From: an uncultured Rhodopila sp.
GTDB lineage: Bacteria > Pseudomonadota > Alphaproteobacteria > Acetobacterales > Acetobacteraceae
Direction: 5' to 3'
DNA: 48,313 nt
NCBI GenBank assembly: GCA_903851415.1
Contig: CAINOE010000054.1
Location: 1 to 48,313, forward strand
Shown here: piece after piece, positions 16,604 through 25,044 of the stretch
Layout of the letters: each line of letters begins with the position of its first letter
Position numbering within the stretch: the stretch's first letter is position 1
The notes under the pieces: model-generated
What the model saw: only the letters and a program-made list of their open reading frames with translations
Told to the model about the DNA's origin: nothing
Databases searched by the model: none
Program-made: the position numbers and the translations under genes

Positions 16604-16639
16604 GTGGTGAACCGGCGGATTTTCGGCAACGCCCCGTGA
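16604..16639 (+). pseudogene. Orphan DUF192-like C-terminal tail
   Basis: The sequence reads VVNRRIFGNAP and stop, nearly the same as the end of the DUF192 gene 430 bp upstream (TVKQRIFGNAQ and stop) and close to the usual C-terminus of that family. Nothing resembling the rest of a DUF192 domain precedes it. It may be the end of a lost paralogue or a duplicated end displaced when the coiled-coil gene came in. The match is short, so chance cannot be excluded. Confidence 0.35.
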
Positions 16640-16703
16640 ACGCTATGCCAATCCGCTTGCATCGGAACGCCGCCCCCCATAGGGTCCGGCCGCTTCCTAC
16701 GGT

Positions 16704-16780
16704 CGGGGTGTGGCGCAGCCTGGTAGCGCGCCTGTTTTGGGTACAGGAGGTCGTGGGTTCGAGTCCCGCCGCCCCGACCA
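16704..16780 (+). tRNA. tRNA-Pro (UGG anticodon)
   Basis: A complete 77-base cloverleaf with encoded CCA. Acceptor strands CGGGGTG and CGCCCCG pair (one T-G wobble) with discriminator A. The D arm has GCGCAGCCTGGTAGCGC, the anticodon stem is CCTGT/ACAGG around loop TTTGGGT (anticodon TGG), and the T arm has GTGGGTTCGAGTCCCGC. It stands just ahead of the complex I subunit gene; I see no attachment-site duplicate of its 3' end. Confidence 0.97.
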
Positions 16781-16802
16781 CTCTTCAACGGAGACGTACG
16801 CC

Positions 16803-17108
16803 ATGCGTGCCCGCATCTTCCAGCCGCCGAAGACCGCCATGCAATCCGGCTGGGCCAAGACGCACGCCTGGGCGATCGAGTTCGCCAACGACCACGCCCG
16901 CCGCCCCGACCCCCTGATGGGCTGGATCGGCGGCGGCGACACCCAGACCCAGGTCAAGCTGACCTTCGAGACCCGGGAAGAAGCCATCGCCTACGCCGAA
17001 CGCGCCGGCCTTCAGTATGAGGTCGAGCTGCCGCAGACCCGCCGGGTGAAGCCGAAAGCCTACGCCGACAACTTCCGCTGGGGCCGCGTCGAAAACTGGA
17101 CCCACTGA
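16803..17108 (+). CDS. Complex I accessory subunit, NDUFS4-like (ETC_C1_NDUFA4 family)
   Basis: A 101-residue homologue of the mitochondrial 18-kDa complex I subunit. The family core is clear: ARIFQPPKTAMQSGWAKTHA at the start, the MGWIGGGDTQTQVKLTFETR centre and the RVKPKAYADNFRWGRVENWT end. In alphaproteobacteria this protein associates with the peripheral arm of NADH:ubiquinone oxidoreductase. The gene follows tRNA-Pro by 22 bp and precedes thrB by 10 bp. The restriction of the family to alphaproteobacteria and mitochondria is one of the better clues to the source organism. Confidence 0.92.
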   Translation: MRARIFQPPKTAMQSGWAKTHAWAIEFANDHARRPDPLMGWIGGGDTQTQVKLTFETREEAIAYAERAGLQYEVELPQTRRVKPKAYADNFRWGRVENWTH

Positions 17109-17118
17109 ACCGATACCC

Positions 17119-18078
17119 ATGGCGGTTTACACCGAGGTCACGGACGAGGCGCTGGCGGCCTTCCTGGCGGGCTACGACATCGGCACCATGGTCGCCTATC
17201 GCGGCATCGCCGAGGGGGTGGAGAACTCCAACTATTCGCTGAAGACCACCCGCGGCGATTACATCCTGACATTATATGAGAAGCGCGTGGACCCGGCGGA
17301 ACTGCCCTGGTTCCTCGGCCTGATGGAGCATCTGGCGCAGCACGGGCTGGTGTGCCCGCAGCCGGTGCGCGGCCGCGACGGGTCCGCGCTGCGGTGCCTG
17401 AGCGGGCGGCACGCGGCCATCACCACCTTCCTGCCGGGCGTCTGGCCGCGGCGGGTGCGGCCTCAGCATTGCGGTCCCGTCGGGAGGACGCTGGCGGCGC
17501 TCCACCTCGCCGGTGCCGGGTATGCCCCGCGGCGCGCCAATGCGCTCGGCCCGGACAGTTGGACGCCGCTGCTGAACCGCTGCCGCGACCGCGCCGACGA
17601 GATTCAGGCCGGACTGGCCTGGCAACTTGACGCGGCGCTGGAGGCGATCCTGGCCGCCTGGCCGGCGGGTCTGCCGGTGGGGCATATCCATGCCGACCTG
17701 TTTCCCGACAATGTGTTCTTCCTGGACGACAGACTGTCGGGCGTGATCGACTTCTACTTCGCGGCAACCGACCTGCTGGCCTACGATGTCGCCGTCTGCC
17801 TGAACGCCTGGTGCTTCGAGCCGGACTTTTCCTTCAACGTGACGAAAAGCCGGGCGCTGCTGGCGGGATACCAGTCGGTGCGGCGTCTGTCGGCGGCCGA
17901 GCAGGCGGCGCTGCCGGTGCTGTGCCAGGGGGCGGCGATCCGCTTCCTGCTGACCCGGCTGTTCGACTGGCTGAATACGCAGGCCGGCGCGCTGGTGACC
18001 CGGAAGGACCCGCTGGAGTATCTGCGGCGGCTGCGCTTCCATCTGGCGGCGACGGGCGGAGCCGCCTATGGCCTCTGA
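17119..18078 (+). CDS. thrB: Homoserine kinase, APH-fold (ThrB2 type)
   Basis: A 319-residue ATP-dependent homoserine kinase of the aminoglycoside phosphotransferase fold, committing homoserine to threonine. Conserved points are the N-terminal [20 protein letters not shown], the ATP-binding [20 protein letters not shown] strand pair, the catalytic loop [13 protein letters not shown] (Asp and Asn of the HxDxxxxN motif), and the Mg-binding Asp in [18 protein letters not shown]. The stop overlaps the rnhA start by 11 bases, the usual thrB-rnhA linkage of alphaproteobacteria. The ispH gene that often precedes it is replaced here by the NDUFS4 homologue and tRNA-Pro. Confidence 0.93.
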   Translation: MAVYTEVTDEALAAFLAGYDIGTMVAYRGIAEGVENSNYSLKTTRGDYILTLYEKRVDPAELPWFLGLMEHLAQHGLVCPQPVRGRDGSALRCLSGRHAAITTFLPGVWPRRVRPQHCGPVGRTLAALHLAGAGYAPRRANALGPDSWTPLLNRCRDRADEIQAGLAWQLDAALEAILAAWPAGLPVGHIHADLFPDNVFFLDDRLSGVIDFYFAATDLLAYDVAVCLNAWCFEPDFSFNVTKSRALLAGYQSVRRLSAAEQAALPVLCQGAAIRFLLTRLFDWLNTQAGALVTRKDPLEYLRRLRFHLAATGGAAYGL

Positions 18079-18553
18079 CGACATCGTCGTGTCGCTGCCG
18101 CCCGACCCGGACAAGGTGGTGAACATCTGGACCGACGGCGGCTGCAAGCCCAACCCGGGCCCCGGCGGCTGGGCGGCGATCCTGGTGTTCCGCAACGTGG
18201 TCAAGGAGCTGTCGGGCGCCGAGGCGGTGACAACCAACAACCGGATGGAGCTGACCGCCGCGGCGATGGGGCTGGAGGCGCTGACCCGGCCCTGCCACGT
18301 GGTGGTGCACACCGACAGCCAGTACCTGAAGAACGGCATCACCCGGTGGATTGCAGGCTGGGTGCGCAAGGGCTGGCGCGGCTCCGTCGGCGATCCGGTG
18401 GCGAATATCGATCTGTGGAAGCGGATCCTGGCGGCCGGCGAGACCCATCGGGTTGAGTGGAAGTGGGTGCGCGGGCACGACGGCAACGACATGAACGAGC
18501 GGGCCGATCGGCTGGCGACGGAGGCGAGGCGGGCGGCGTTCGGGGGCGGGTGA
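18068..18553 (+). CDS. rnhA: Ribonuclease HI
   Basis: A 161-residue RNase HI that removes RNA from RNA:DNA hybrids. All catalytic residues are present: Asp23 in [15 protein letters not shown], Glu61 in NNRMELTAA, Asp83 in [10 protein letters not shown], His137 in VRGHDGN and Asp147 in ERADRLA. The basic handle region [12 protein letters not shown] is present as in E. coli RNase HI. A 15-residue N-terminal extension precedes the domain. It overlaps the end of thrB and closes that operon; accessory genes on the opposite strand follow. Confidence 0.95.
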   Translation: MASDDIVVSLPPDPDKVVNIWTDGGCKPNPGPGGWAAILVFRNVVKELSGAEAVTTNNRMELTAAAMGLEALTRPCHVVVHTDSQYLKNGITRWIAGWVRKGWRGSVGDPVANIDLWKRILAAGETHRVEWKWVRGHDGNDMNERADRLATEARRAAFGGG

Positions 18554-18689
18554 GAGCGGCGGTTAAGGCATATTGGTTCGCAAGAACAGCCCGGGCGAGA
18601 ACGGCTTCCGGGTTTGCTTCTCCACTCGCGTTGATGATGCCTGTTCCGACAGGTCTATCGGCTGGCCGTTCGCGGCTGGGTGGGCAGCC

Positions 18690-19652
18690 TCACAGCACCC
18701 TGACGCGCTTGGCGAGGTCGGCATAGGCGTCGGCGAAGACACCTGATGGCACGGCTCCGGAGGCAACGTTGAGAAGGAGGCGCCGATGGCCACATGGTTG
18801 TAGCTGCGGATAGTCCGCGAGCAGCTGCTCCCATTTGTCGACCCACGACATCAGCGGCGACCTTAGATACGACCGCAGTTGCGTCGCATCGGGCAGGTTG
18901 AGGTAGCCACGCCGCGTGGCTTCGAGCGACACCAAGCTCACGCCGACCCGCGGCTTATTGACGATGGCGGCCGGGAGGCGAAGTATCAGTCCAACATTGC
19001 CCGGGCGTACCGCTTTGGCCTGAATGCAGCCTGGGCGCGACATCTCCAGCTCAATCAGCGGCAATGCAAGCGAGCGGAAGAACGCGTCGTCAGGCAGTTC
19101 ATCCGGTATCTGCAAGATGACCGCGGGCGACTTTCGCCCAAGCAGGCCGAGAACATCACTGACAGCGCAGTCCAGTGAGGTCAGCGCGTCCTTATGGTCC
19201 TGATTGTTGGTCTCTTTTCCCGCGACCTCCGCGAATAATTTGATTCTGGTCCATGTCGTGCCGACGTAGCCAGACGGGAGGGGGTCCCCGGTAATGCAAA
19301 GCGGTTCCCGACCGAACAGGCCACGGAAGCGTTCGACCTGCTCATTGACAAGGGCTTTGCACTCGGCCTCGACGGGGTGCAGCAGGTCGTTCTGAGAGGA
19401 GAAGATGAAGGCGTCGGGACGCCCGCCCTTATTCCAATCGAGCCGGACGATCCGCACATCGGGAGGCAGGCCCCAGGCGTCGCACAATCTCGATTTGAAA
19501 CCCGGTACCAGGCAGGCCATGGCCAGGGCCAGGTTCGCTCGGTTCTCGGGCTTGTTCACGTCCTCACGGACGAAAAAGCGTCCCTTCAGGAGAAGTTGCT
19601 CGAGCTGGCGACGGTTCTCGGCCTGCTCCGAGGGGACAAAGTGATGAGTCAT
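18690..19652 (-). CDS. Hypothetical protein with a PD-(D/E)XK-like nuclease signature
   Basis: From the ATG at 19652 the protein has 320 residues (a GTG three codons earlier is possible). I do not recognise the family. Residues 76-99 read KGGRPDAFIF, a loop, then HPVEAECKAL, that is a PD (79-80) and an ExK (Glu97-Cys-Lys99) on two predicted strands, preceded by acidic helices; this fits the core of PD-(D/E)XK nucleases such as restriction endonucleases. The C-terminal two thirds is mixed alpha/beta without known motifs. There is no signal peptide or membrane segment. It lies in an accessory stretch beside a nucleotidyltransferase/HEPN-like pair, so a defence role is a fair guess but not shown. 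Confidence 0.6.
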   Translation of the reverse strand: MTHHFVPSEQAENRRQLEQLLLKGRFFVREDVNKPENRANLALAMACLVPGFKSRLCDAWGLPPDVRIVRLDWNKGGRPDAFIFSSQNDLLHPVEAECKALVNEQVERFRGLFGREPLCITGDPLPSGYVGTTWTRIKLFAEVAGKETNNQDHKDALTSLDCAVSDVLGLLGRKSPAVILQIPDELPDDAFFRSLALPLIELEMSRPGCIQAKAVRPGNVGLILRLPAAIVNKPRVGVSLVSLEATRRGYLNLPDATQLRSYLRSPLMSWVDKWEQLLADYPQLQPCGHRRLLLNVASGAVPSGVFADAYADLAKRVRVL

Positions 19653-19842
19653 GATAGGCACTCGAACGGGTTGCGGGGCGCCCGGAACACGCAGGGATCC
19701 CGAGGCGGGTCAATTAGAGCCCAAGACCTCCAATCGATTGCCGAGGCGGTGGAAATCGTCGGCAGCGGTACCTATCCACAGGCCACAGTTGCATATGTGC
19801 AACACTAGAATGCAGCAAAAGTTTAGTCGAGCAATCCGTCAG

Positions 19843-20037
19843 CTATCCCAGCAGTTTCTTGTCAATCGCATCCAGCGCCTTACGCACTTCGCCCAGAATA
19901 AGCCGATCGGCCAGCTTCTGGTCGATGTCGGGGACATTCCAATCGAAGATCGCGCGATATTTCTCGACCAGTTTTTCCACGTCAGCGATAATTGCGCCGT
20001 GATATTCTTCCAGTTCTGTCTCTTCGATGCTTGGCAT
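19843..20037 (-). CDS. Small acidic helical protein (64 residues)
   Basis: The protein opens MPSIEETELEEYHGAIIADV and continues with EKLVEKYRAIFDWNVPD and a C-terminal helix ADRLILGEVRKALDAIDKKL. GGAGA lies 8 bases before the ATG. It is predicted all-helical, with no signal or membrane segment. No family is recognised. It is co-oriented with, and 33 bp downstream of, the HEPN-like gene, so it could be a third member of that operon. The 190 bp between it and the nuclease-like gene contain nothing I can identify. Confidence 0.6.
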   Translation of the reverse strand: MPSIEETELEEYHGAIIADVEKLVEKYRAIFDWNVPDIDQKLADRLILGEVRKALDAIDKKLLG

Positions 20038-20070
20038 GGCGTCGTCTCCGGACGGTTACAGGGTTGGGGG

Positions 20071-20508
20071 TCAGGCTACGCCCTTCGCTTCCAGCCATGA
20101 CACCGCCCAGGCAGCGAACCTGTCAAGCTGTTCGACCGCTCTTGCCGCCGCTTCCCGGGTGGATGTCCTCGCACCGTATTGCACCTCGTCCTTCATGGAC
20201 AACAGGCCGCGCAAATCGGCCAGCCTGCCGTCCGGCAGATCTCGCCCGATACAATCTCGCAGCAAGGCCGGCGCGGTCGAATGATCCTTCTGGTTAACAC
20301 TGCCATCTGCTGAAATCGTCACGGCATCCATATAGGCTATCGCCGCCAGGCTGGCGGTGCTGAGAACCGGGGCATGGTCAAGCCCTTCGCTTTCCAGCAA
20401 AGCAAAGGCGTTCTGAGCGACCCGATGAAACGCCCTCGCCTTGCGTAGCCGTCCGGCCGCTTCCAACCGATCGACACCTCTTCTGGCGTTCTTTCCGCCT
20501 CTGGTCAT
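20071..20508 (-). CDS. HEPN-like protein paired with a nucleotidyltransferase
   Basis: A 145-residue helical protein whose ATG overlaps the stop of the nucleotidyltransferase gene. The helical bundle (RKARAFHRVAQNAFALLESE, then STASLAAIAYMDAVTI) and the C-terminal LLSMKDEVQYGARTSTREAA with ARAVEQLDRFAAWAVSWL match the HEPN partners of minimal nucleotidyltransferases. I do not see a canonical RX4-6H ribonuclease motif in the usual place, so it may be a non-catalytic HEPN or belong to a neighbouring helical family. In known MNT-HEPN toxin-antitoxin systems the HEPN is the toxin and is AMPylated by the MNT partner. Confidence 0.62.
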   Translation of the reverse strand: MTRGGKNARRGVDRLEAAGRLRKARAFHRVAQNAFALLESEGLDHAPVLSTASLAAIAYMDAVTISADGSVNQKDHSTAPALLRDCIGRDLPDGRLADLRGLLSMKDEVQYGARTSTREAAARAVEQLDRFAAWAVSWLEAKGVA

Positions 20509-21176
20509 CCGGCCACCGTCGCCGGCCCGAACCGCAGCGCCAGCGCGCGCGGCGACTGGCCGAGAAGCACCTTGGCGTCATGCTCCGCGGCAACCCAGAC
20601 GGAATGCCTCGTGTCAATCAGCGCCTTGAGGTCATCCATCGTAAGCGCGATGACCGAGGGCCTCAGGCCGGTGAGTTCGGCCGCCTCGGCAAGCCGCTGT
20701 CTCAGGGTATCGGCACTGCGTTCGTGCGAAGCGATATCGGGGGCGCCCGACACCATGAGGATATCCAGATCACTGTCAGGACGATCCTCGAACCGCGCGG
20801 CGCTGCCAAACAGCCACAGCGCGCTCAGACCAAGGCCACGCCCGGCCTTGGTCACCGCGTCCAGGACACGATCCCGATACACGGCTTCCGACCGGAACAG
20901 CACTTCGAGCATGCCCATCAACGGGTGATGGTCTGCCGGTTGATACAGCCTGGTTCGGCCGCTTCCCGCGACGTTCACCACGCCCAGGGACTCCAGGTGG
21001 TTCAGCACCTTGATGACGCCGGGCAGGGTCAATTTGGTGTCCCTGACGAGCCTTGCGGCCGGCAGTTGCCCCCCATGCCGGACGAGCGCCCGCAAAATAC
21101 GCACCATCCCCGGGCTTCCCAGCACCGAGTCGAAGGGCTGCGCCAGATATGACGAGGCGGAGAGCGTCCGGGCCAT
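20505..21176 (-). CDS. Winged-helix / minimal nucleotidyltransferase fusion
   Basis: A 223-residue protein of two parts. Residues 15-95 look like a winged helix (GSPGMVRILRALVRHGGQLP, DTKLTLPGVIKVLNHLESLG, then a GSGRTRLYQ wing). Residues 110-200 are a minimal nucleotidyltransferase with GSX10DXD complete: Gly124-Ser125 through Asp136 and Asp138 (WLFGSAARFEDRPDSDLDIL). MNT proteins of this kind act as antitoxins by adding AMP to the HEPN toxin; the fused DNA-binding domain suggests autoregulation. The perfect inverted repeat 12 bases upstream of the start is the obvious operator. The ATGA overlap with the HEPN-like gene indicates coupled translation. Confidence 0.82.
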   Translation of the reverse strand: MARTLSASSYLAQPFDSVLGSPGMVRILRALVRHGGQLPAARLVRDTKLTLPGVIKVLNHLESLGVVNVAGSGRTRLYQPADHHPLMGMLEVLFRSEAVYRDRVLDAVTKAGRGLGLSALWLFGSAARFEDRPDSDLDILMVSGAPDIASHERSADTLRQRLAEAAELTGLRPSVIALTMDDLKALIDTRHSVWVAAEHDAKVLLGQSPRALALRFGPATVAG

Positions 21177-21187
21177 GCATCCCTCTA

Positions 21188-21219
21188 AAACTTGAGTTTC
21201 GTTAGGTCAACTCAAGTTT
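21188..21219. promoter_or_regulatory. Inverted repeat, probable operator of the nucleotidyltransferase/HEPN-like operon
   Basis: AAACTTGAGTT at 21188-21198 and its exact complement AACTCAAGTTT at 21209-21219 form an 11-bp inverted repeat with a 10-base spacer, about one helical turn, ending 12 bases before the nucleotidyltransferase ATG at 21176 (minus). The position and symmetry fit a dimeric winged-helix repressor binding on one DNA face. It lies between the patatin stop and the nucleotidyltransferase start. No T-tract follows it as would be expected of a terminator for the patatin gene. Confidence 0.65.
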
Positions 21220-21227
21220 AGTGAGCG

Positions 21228-22310
21228 CTAGCTCCTGCCCGGCGTCGGCGCCTGCATCACCCGGTGCGTCAGCTCCGCCTTGACATCGACCGACGACCGT
21301 TCGCCGACTTTGCCCAGATGCGCGGCAACCCAGGCATCCGCCGCCTTGAACCCGGCGTCCCGCAGCGCCGACAGCAGCCTCCAGGACGTGCTGCTCTTCG
21401 AAACGAAGCCGAGCTGTTCCAAAAACGCCGCATTCGTAATGGCATGCATCCGGACCGGCTTGTACCGTCCCCGATACGGCACCCCCGACGCCGCCAGCTC
21501 CGCCAGCAGGCTGTTGACCGCCTCGATCGCATTCACCTCCAGCACCACCGAAGCGTTGAAGGTAATCTCGTTCAGCCGATCGAGGATGCCGGGCGCGGTG
21601 ACCGGGGGCATGTTATCGCGGTGGAATGGATTGACCAGCACCAGCAGCAGATCCTGCGCATAATCCAGCAGCGGGGCCAGCGACGGATTGCCGAGATAGC
21701 CGCCGTCCCAGTACGGCACGCCGCCGATGGTCACCGTCTTGAAATCCGTCGGCAGGCAGCCGGACGCGCGCAGCGACTCGACAGAAATATCCGGCTGCGA
21801 AAAGATCGCCCGGCCGTTGCTGCTGACGTCGGTCGCGGTAATGAACAGCCGGGGCTCCGCCGCCGCATTCAGCATCGCGAGATCTTCAGGCGGAAACGCC
21901 GCCGCAACAATCGGCGCCAGCGCATCGGTATAAAACGGGTTGGTATAAGGTGAAACGACAAGGCCGATCGCCTGCAGGGAGATGGCGACGGGGGAAAAGT
22001 CGAGATTGAAACCGAACGGACCGGGTTCGCCGAAGAACAATCCGTTGCCGCCCAGAAACCCTCCCCGCGAAACCGCCCGCCAGAAATCCTCCAGTTTCCG
22101 CCTCGCAAGATCGGCTCCGCCTATAACCAGTCCGCTGACCGTCAGCGCCGCATTGAACGCCCCCGCGCTGGTCCCGCTGACCGCCGCGAACTTCAGCCGG
22201 TTGGCCGCGACTTCCTGAAGCAGGCGGTCGAGGACGCCCCAGGTGAAGGCGCCATGGGAACCGCCGCCCTGCAGGGCAAGCGAAACGGTTGGGATATCGG
22301 CAGGCATCAT
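21228..22310 (-). CDS. Patatin-like phospholipase / acyl hydrolase
   Basis: A 360-residue cytoplasmic serine lipid hydrolase. From the ATG at 22310 (a second ATG follows at once; GGAG lies just upstream) the protein reads MMPADIPTVSLALQGGGSHG, giving the oxyanion loop GGGSHG at residues 15-20, the nucleophile elbow GTSAG at 46-50 (Ser48) and the dyad Asp in the later WDGGYLGNPS. The class is common in alphaproteobacteria, often linked to polyhydroxyalkanoate or membrane lipid turnover. The open frame extends to 22400 without a fitting start. It precedes the nucleotidyltransferase/HEPN-like genes on the same strand. Confidence 0.88.
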   Translation of the reverse strand: MMPADIPTVSLALQGGGSHGAFTWGVLDRLLQEVAANRLKFAAVSGTSAGAFNAALTVSGLVIGGADLARRKLEDFWRAVSRGGFLGGNGLFFGEPGPFGFNLDFSPVAISLQAIGLVVSPYTNPFYTDALAPIVAAAFPPEDLAMLNAAAEPRLFITATDVSSNGRAIFSQPDISVESLRASGCLPTDFKTVTIGGVPYWDGGYLGNPSLAPLLDYAQDLLLVLVNPFHRDNMPPVTAPGILDRLNEITFNASVVLEVNAIEAVNSLLAELAASGVPYRGRYKPVRMHAITNAAFLEQLGFVSKSSTSWRLLSALRDAGFKAADAWVAAHLGKVGERSSVDVKAELTHRVMQAPTPGRS

Positions 22311-22597
22311 GCGGCTCCGGCAAGACGGTACAGCGGCAGGCAATGGCGATTCGGTGGCATATTCGGGGACGCGGCGATCCCGGGACTTGCCGGGAAGCAA
22401 ACGAGTGAGCCGCCTTCCGGGCGCGCCCGCACCGGCTTCGCCGCGCGCCCGGCGCCGCCCCGGCGGACACGGCGGCAGCGAGATGCTGCACGCCCGGCAC
22501 GATAATGGATGTTCCGGCCTCGGCGCGGCGGCGACGTTCCTGAAGGCTTAGGCGACGCCCGGGAATTACCGCTTCACGGGGCCAGGTCCTCAAAACC

Positions 22598-22673
22598 GTC
22601 ATGGCCCGGCTTGTCCGGGCCACCTATCGCGGCACGTGCTTGCATAGTTGGCCCGGACAAGCCGGGCCATGAC
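22598..22673. repeat. Dispersed palindromic repeat, inverted pair (copy B)
   Basis: Two exact copies of the 25-base element seen at 31-55 face each other here (22598-22622 inverted, 22649-22673 direct), separated by 26 bases, so the whole can form a large cruciform or a stem in RNA. The rest of the 622-bp gap 22311-22932 holds a CCGGCCTTCGCCGGAATGAC-type repeat fragment near 22816-22836 and no gene I can support. Confidence 0.75.
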
Positions 22674-22932
22674 GTGAACGGTGGGGCCAACCGATTCGAT
22701 CATTTTCGGGCGTCGCCTTGCGGACGGACTTGCGGGAAGAGCGGCTGCCGAAGAACCCGTGCGGAACGCGGTGCGGCGCGGCGCGAAGACTGACAAAAGG
22801 CAAGAAGACCCGCCCCCGGCCTTCGCCGGAATGACGAGTCGGCATTGTCGGAGAGTTGGCACAGCAAGGCCGGTGCAAGCGACCGCGTGCTCTGCACTTG
22901 TCCGCAGCGCAGAGCAGCAGTCCGGCACAGTA

Positions 22933-23247
22933 TCAGTGCGCGAGTGGCTTGGCGGCCTGCATGACATCGGCAGCCGCGGCCACAGGCGGCCAGGCATGCT
23001 CGTGTTCCTGGTGCGACGGCGGAACCACCAGCTCATCGGCCCAGGTGACGGTGGCGTAGCCGAGGGCCCGGCATCCTTCTTCGACTCTGCGCCGCGCCTC
23101 CGCCGCGCTGGCGACGACCTGATACTGAGGCAGGTGGTTGAGGTCCGACCCCGGTTCGCAGGCGATAAACGTTGTGTAGAACAAACCTCGCTCTATTTCG
23201 CATAGTGTCGCACGAACCGTCGCTCCATGCCTGCTCGCGGCCGCCAT
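22933..23247 (-). CDS. Conserved-looking hypothetical protein (104 residues)
   Basis: The ATG at 23247 has AAGGGGG six bases upstream and starts MAAASRHGATVRATLCEIER; an ATG two codons earlier would be too close to that site. The protein is a small alpha/beta domain (LFYTTFIACEPGSD, LPQYQVVASAAEARRRVEEG, CRALGYATVTWADEL) with a histidine/glutamate-rich SHQEHEHAW segment near the end. No signal peptide or membrane helix. I do not recognise a family; the layout of a strand, a helix and a strand with a repeated 'AEARRRVEEGCRALGY' helix resembles small orphan domains in many alphaproteobacteria. It stands alone between repeats and a gene-poor stretch. Confidence 0.6.
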   Translation of the reverse strand: MAAASRHGATVRATLCEIERGLFYTTFIACEPGSDLNHLPQYQVVASAAEARRRVEEGCRALGYATVTWADELVVPPSHQEHEHAWPPVAAAADVMQAAKPLAH

Positions 23248-24070
23248 GAACATCCCCCTTTCCTTGTGTTACGTCTGCCTTTGCCCAACAACTCTCGGAC
23301 CGGCCGGACGGTTGCTTCCGGCGCCTTCCGGGTCAGACTTTCTGCTCCAGCGGCGCGATTGCATCCTGAGTGGCCTGCCTGTTGTCTTCGGCACCGAGAA
23401 TCTGATCTCGGCGGCATCCTAATAGAGTTCCCTTTGCGGCTCTGCAATATCTCACCGCTGCCGCAGTGCAAAAAAGTTTTGCGGTATTGGTTCACCTGTC
23501 GTGCCGGCTCGGCCGGAGCGCGTATCAGAACGGAGACACGCCAACTGATTTGAGGCATTCGTGAAACCCGGGCAGTGATCGCAACCCACCTTTACGGTCT
23601 GCGGCTCTCTGCCCGTGCCTCCTTACACACCGTCGCGCCGCCAGCGGTTCACGCCGGCGGGTCGCCTCCAGCGGCGTCCTGTCGATGGCCCCGGTGGCGC
23701 GGGCGGCGCTCGGGCGGCCGTTTCGCAGGTTTTATTGATGAATCGCAATTCTCCGGCGACGAGGCGCTTTTTTTTCATTAAGCCCGGCCAGTTTTTCTTG
23801 CCCGAATACCGCGAGGCGCGCAAAACATCCGGTTTGCACCGGGGTTTTCGGCTTCGCCCGGTTTGTCCAAAATATCGGCTAACCAATCGTGCAGCTGGCC
23901 GCCTCGTCTCTCCGGCGCAGCAACGGCCGCTTGATCAACTTAACTTGAGTCGATTCCAGGAGCCTCGTCGCGACGCAGGTGGAAACACCGTGTTGGATGT
24001 AGACTTGCGCCGCCCCGGGCTCAGCGGGCCGTCGCGACGGAACCCCCGCAGGACGCGATTGACGTCCCGG
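23248..24070. other. Gene-poor region
   Basis: 823 bp with no protein I can support. Composition changes abruptly inside it, with T-rich runs near 23470-23480 and 23768-23776, unlike the flanks. The longest frame (plus, from about 23615) has no recognisable similarity and runs into the antisense of the hydrolase gene. AACTTGAGT at 23943-23951 repeats most of an arm of the operator at 21188; a single half-site is probably chance. Confidence 0.35.
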
Positions 24071-24922
24071 CTACGGCTGCTTCGACAGGAAATGCTGAAC
24101 GTGCCAGGTGAACTGCGCAGGATCCTGAAGGAACGAGAAATGGCTCGTCCAGGGGAGCATCAGCAGCCCGGCCCCCGGAATCCGCGCCGCGATCATTTCG
24201 GTGTGCGGCCGCTTGATCGCCTCGTCATGATCCCCGTCGGCCACCAGGATCGGCGTCCTGACTGAAGAAAGCTGGGCATCGGTCCAGTTCGGCTGCGTCG
24301 CCCACATCTTGCTGATGGCATCCACGAAAGCGGTGTAGGCCCCGGGCGTGGCGGACAACGTCCGGTACTCTCCGCCGGCGCGCGCGATGAAGGCGGCAAA
24401 GGTCGGATTCTTCTCCACCCCGTCCATCACGCCCGACGGATCGGTGTTGGCGGCGAAGGCGAACACCTTCGTCACCCGCCCCGGATGGCGGATCGCCAGA
24501 TCCAGGCCCAGGATGCCGCCGTCGCTCCAGCCGACGATCGCCGCTTTCGGGATATTCAGGAAATCCAGCAAGGCCACGACGTCATCGGCCATCAGATCAT
24601 AGCCGTACGGACGATCGTCGCGGGTGCTGCGGCCGTGGCCGCGGCTGTCCAGCACGATGACCTGGCGGTCCCGCGCCACCGCGGGCACCTGAAGGCCCCA
24701 GTAATCGGCGTTTGCCAGACCGCCGTGCAGGAAGACCACCGGCTCGCCCTGGCCGAAGACGGCATACCAGAGCTTGATCCCGTTCACCGGCGCATGGCCG
24801 CTGCGCTCGGCCTTGGGCAGCCCGGGCGTCGGCGGCAGTTGCAGCCACAGCGGCTGAGCAGCGCGGGCGCGGGGCGCCAGCAGCATAGCCGCGGCGATCA
24901 ATCCCTGGCGGCGAGAAATCAA
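24071..24922 (-). CDS. Exported alpha/beta hydrolase
   Basis: An alpha/beta-hydrolase-fold enzyme with the catalytic triad visible: nucleophile in VGWSDGGILG, acid in ILVADGDHDEAI and His in LPWTSHFSFLQ, plus the oxyanion HGGLANADYW. An ISRRQGLIAAAMLL twin-arginine-like signal with an ARA-AQP end suggests export. I chose the TTG at 24922, which places the signal at the N-terminus; the frame also opens at a TTG at 24997, adding 25 residues that do not look like a signal. The DSRGHGRSTRDDRPYGYDLM segment is typical of the chloroperoxidase/3-oxoadipate enol-lactonase-like group. Substrate unknown. No operon partner. Confidence 0.82.
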   Translation of the reverse strand: MISRRQGLIAAAMLLAPRARAAQPLWLQLPPTPGLPKAERSGHAPVNGIKLWYAVFGQGEPVVFLHGGLANADYWGLQVPAVARDRQVIVLDSRGHGRSTRDDRPYGYDLMADDVVALLDFLNIPKAAIVGWSDGGILGLDLAIRHPGRVTKVFAFAANTDPSGVMDGVEKNPTFAAFIARAGGEYRTLSATPGAYTAFVDAISKMWATQPNWTDAQLSSVRTPILVADGDHDEAIKRPHTEMIAARIPGAGLLMLPWTSHFSFLQDPAQFTWHVQHFLSKQP

Positions 24923-25044
24923 TGTCAGGTCCGTCTGTTCCGGATCGTTGAAGGCTATCCGGCGCCCGCGGTGCGTGCAAGACCAGCCGGCTCGCAACAG
25001 GCGCGGCCGGTTTCGGGTTGAACCGGGGCGGAACGCCTCTCCGG

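Noticed and set aside
16704..21220. tRNA-Pro as the insertion site of an integrative element covering the accessory genes
   Set aside because: No integrase and no repeat of the tRNA 3' end was found, and core genes (thrB, rnhA) lie between.
23943..23951. Second copy of the nucleotidyltransferase operator arm
   Set aside because: Only one half-site of nine bases without its partner and no gene starting nearby; probably chance.
23615..24265. 216-codon plus-strand frame
   Set aside because: Arg/Pro/Gly-rich without motifs and running into the antisense of the alpha/beta hydrolase gene.
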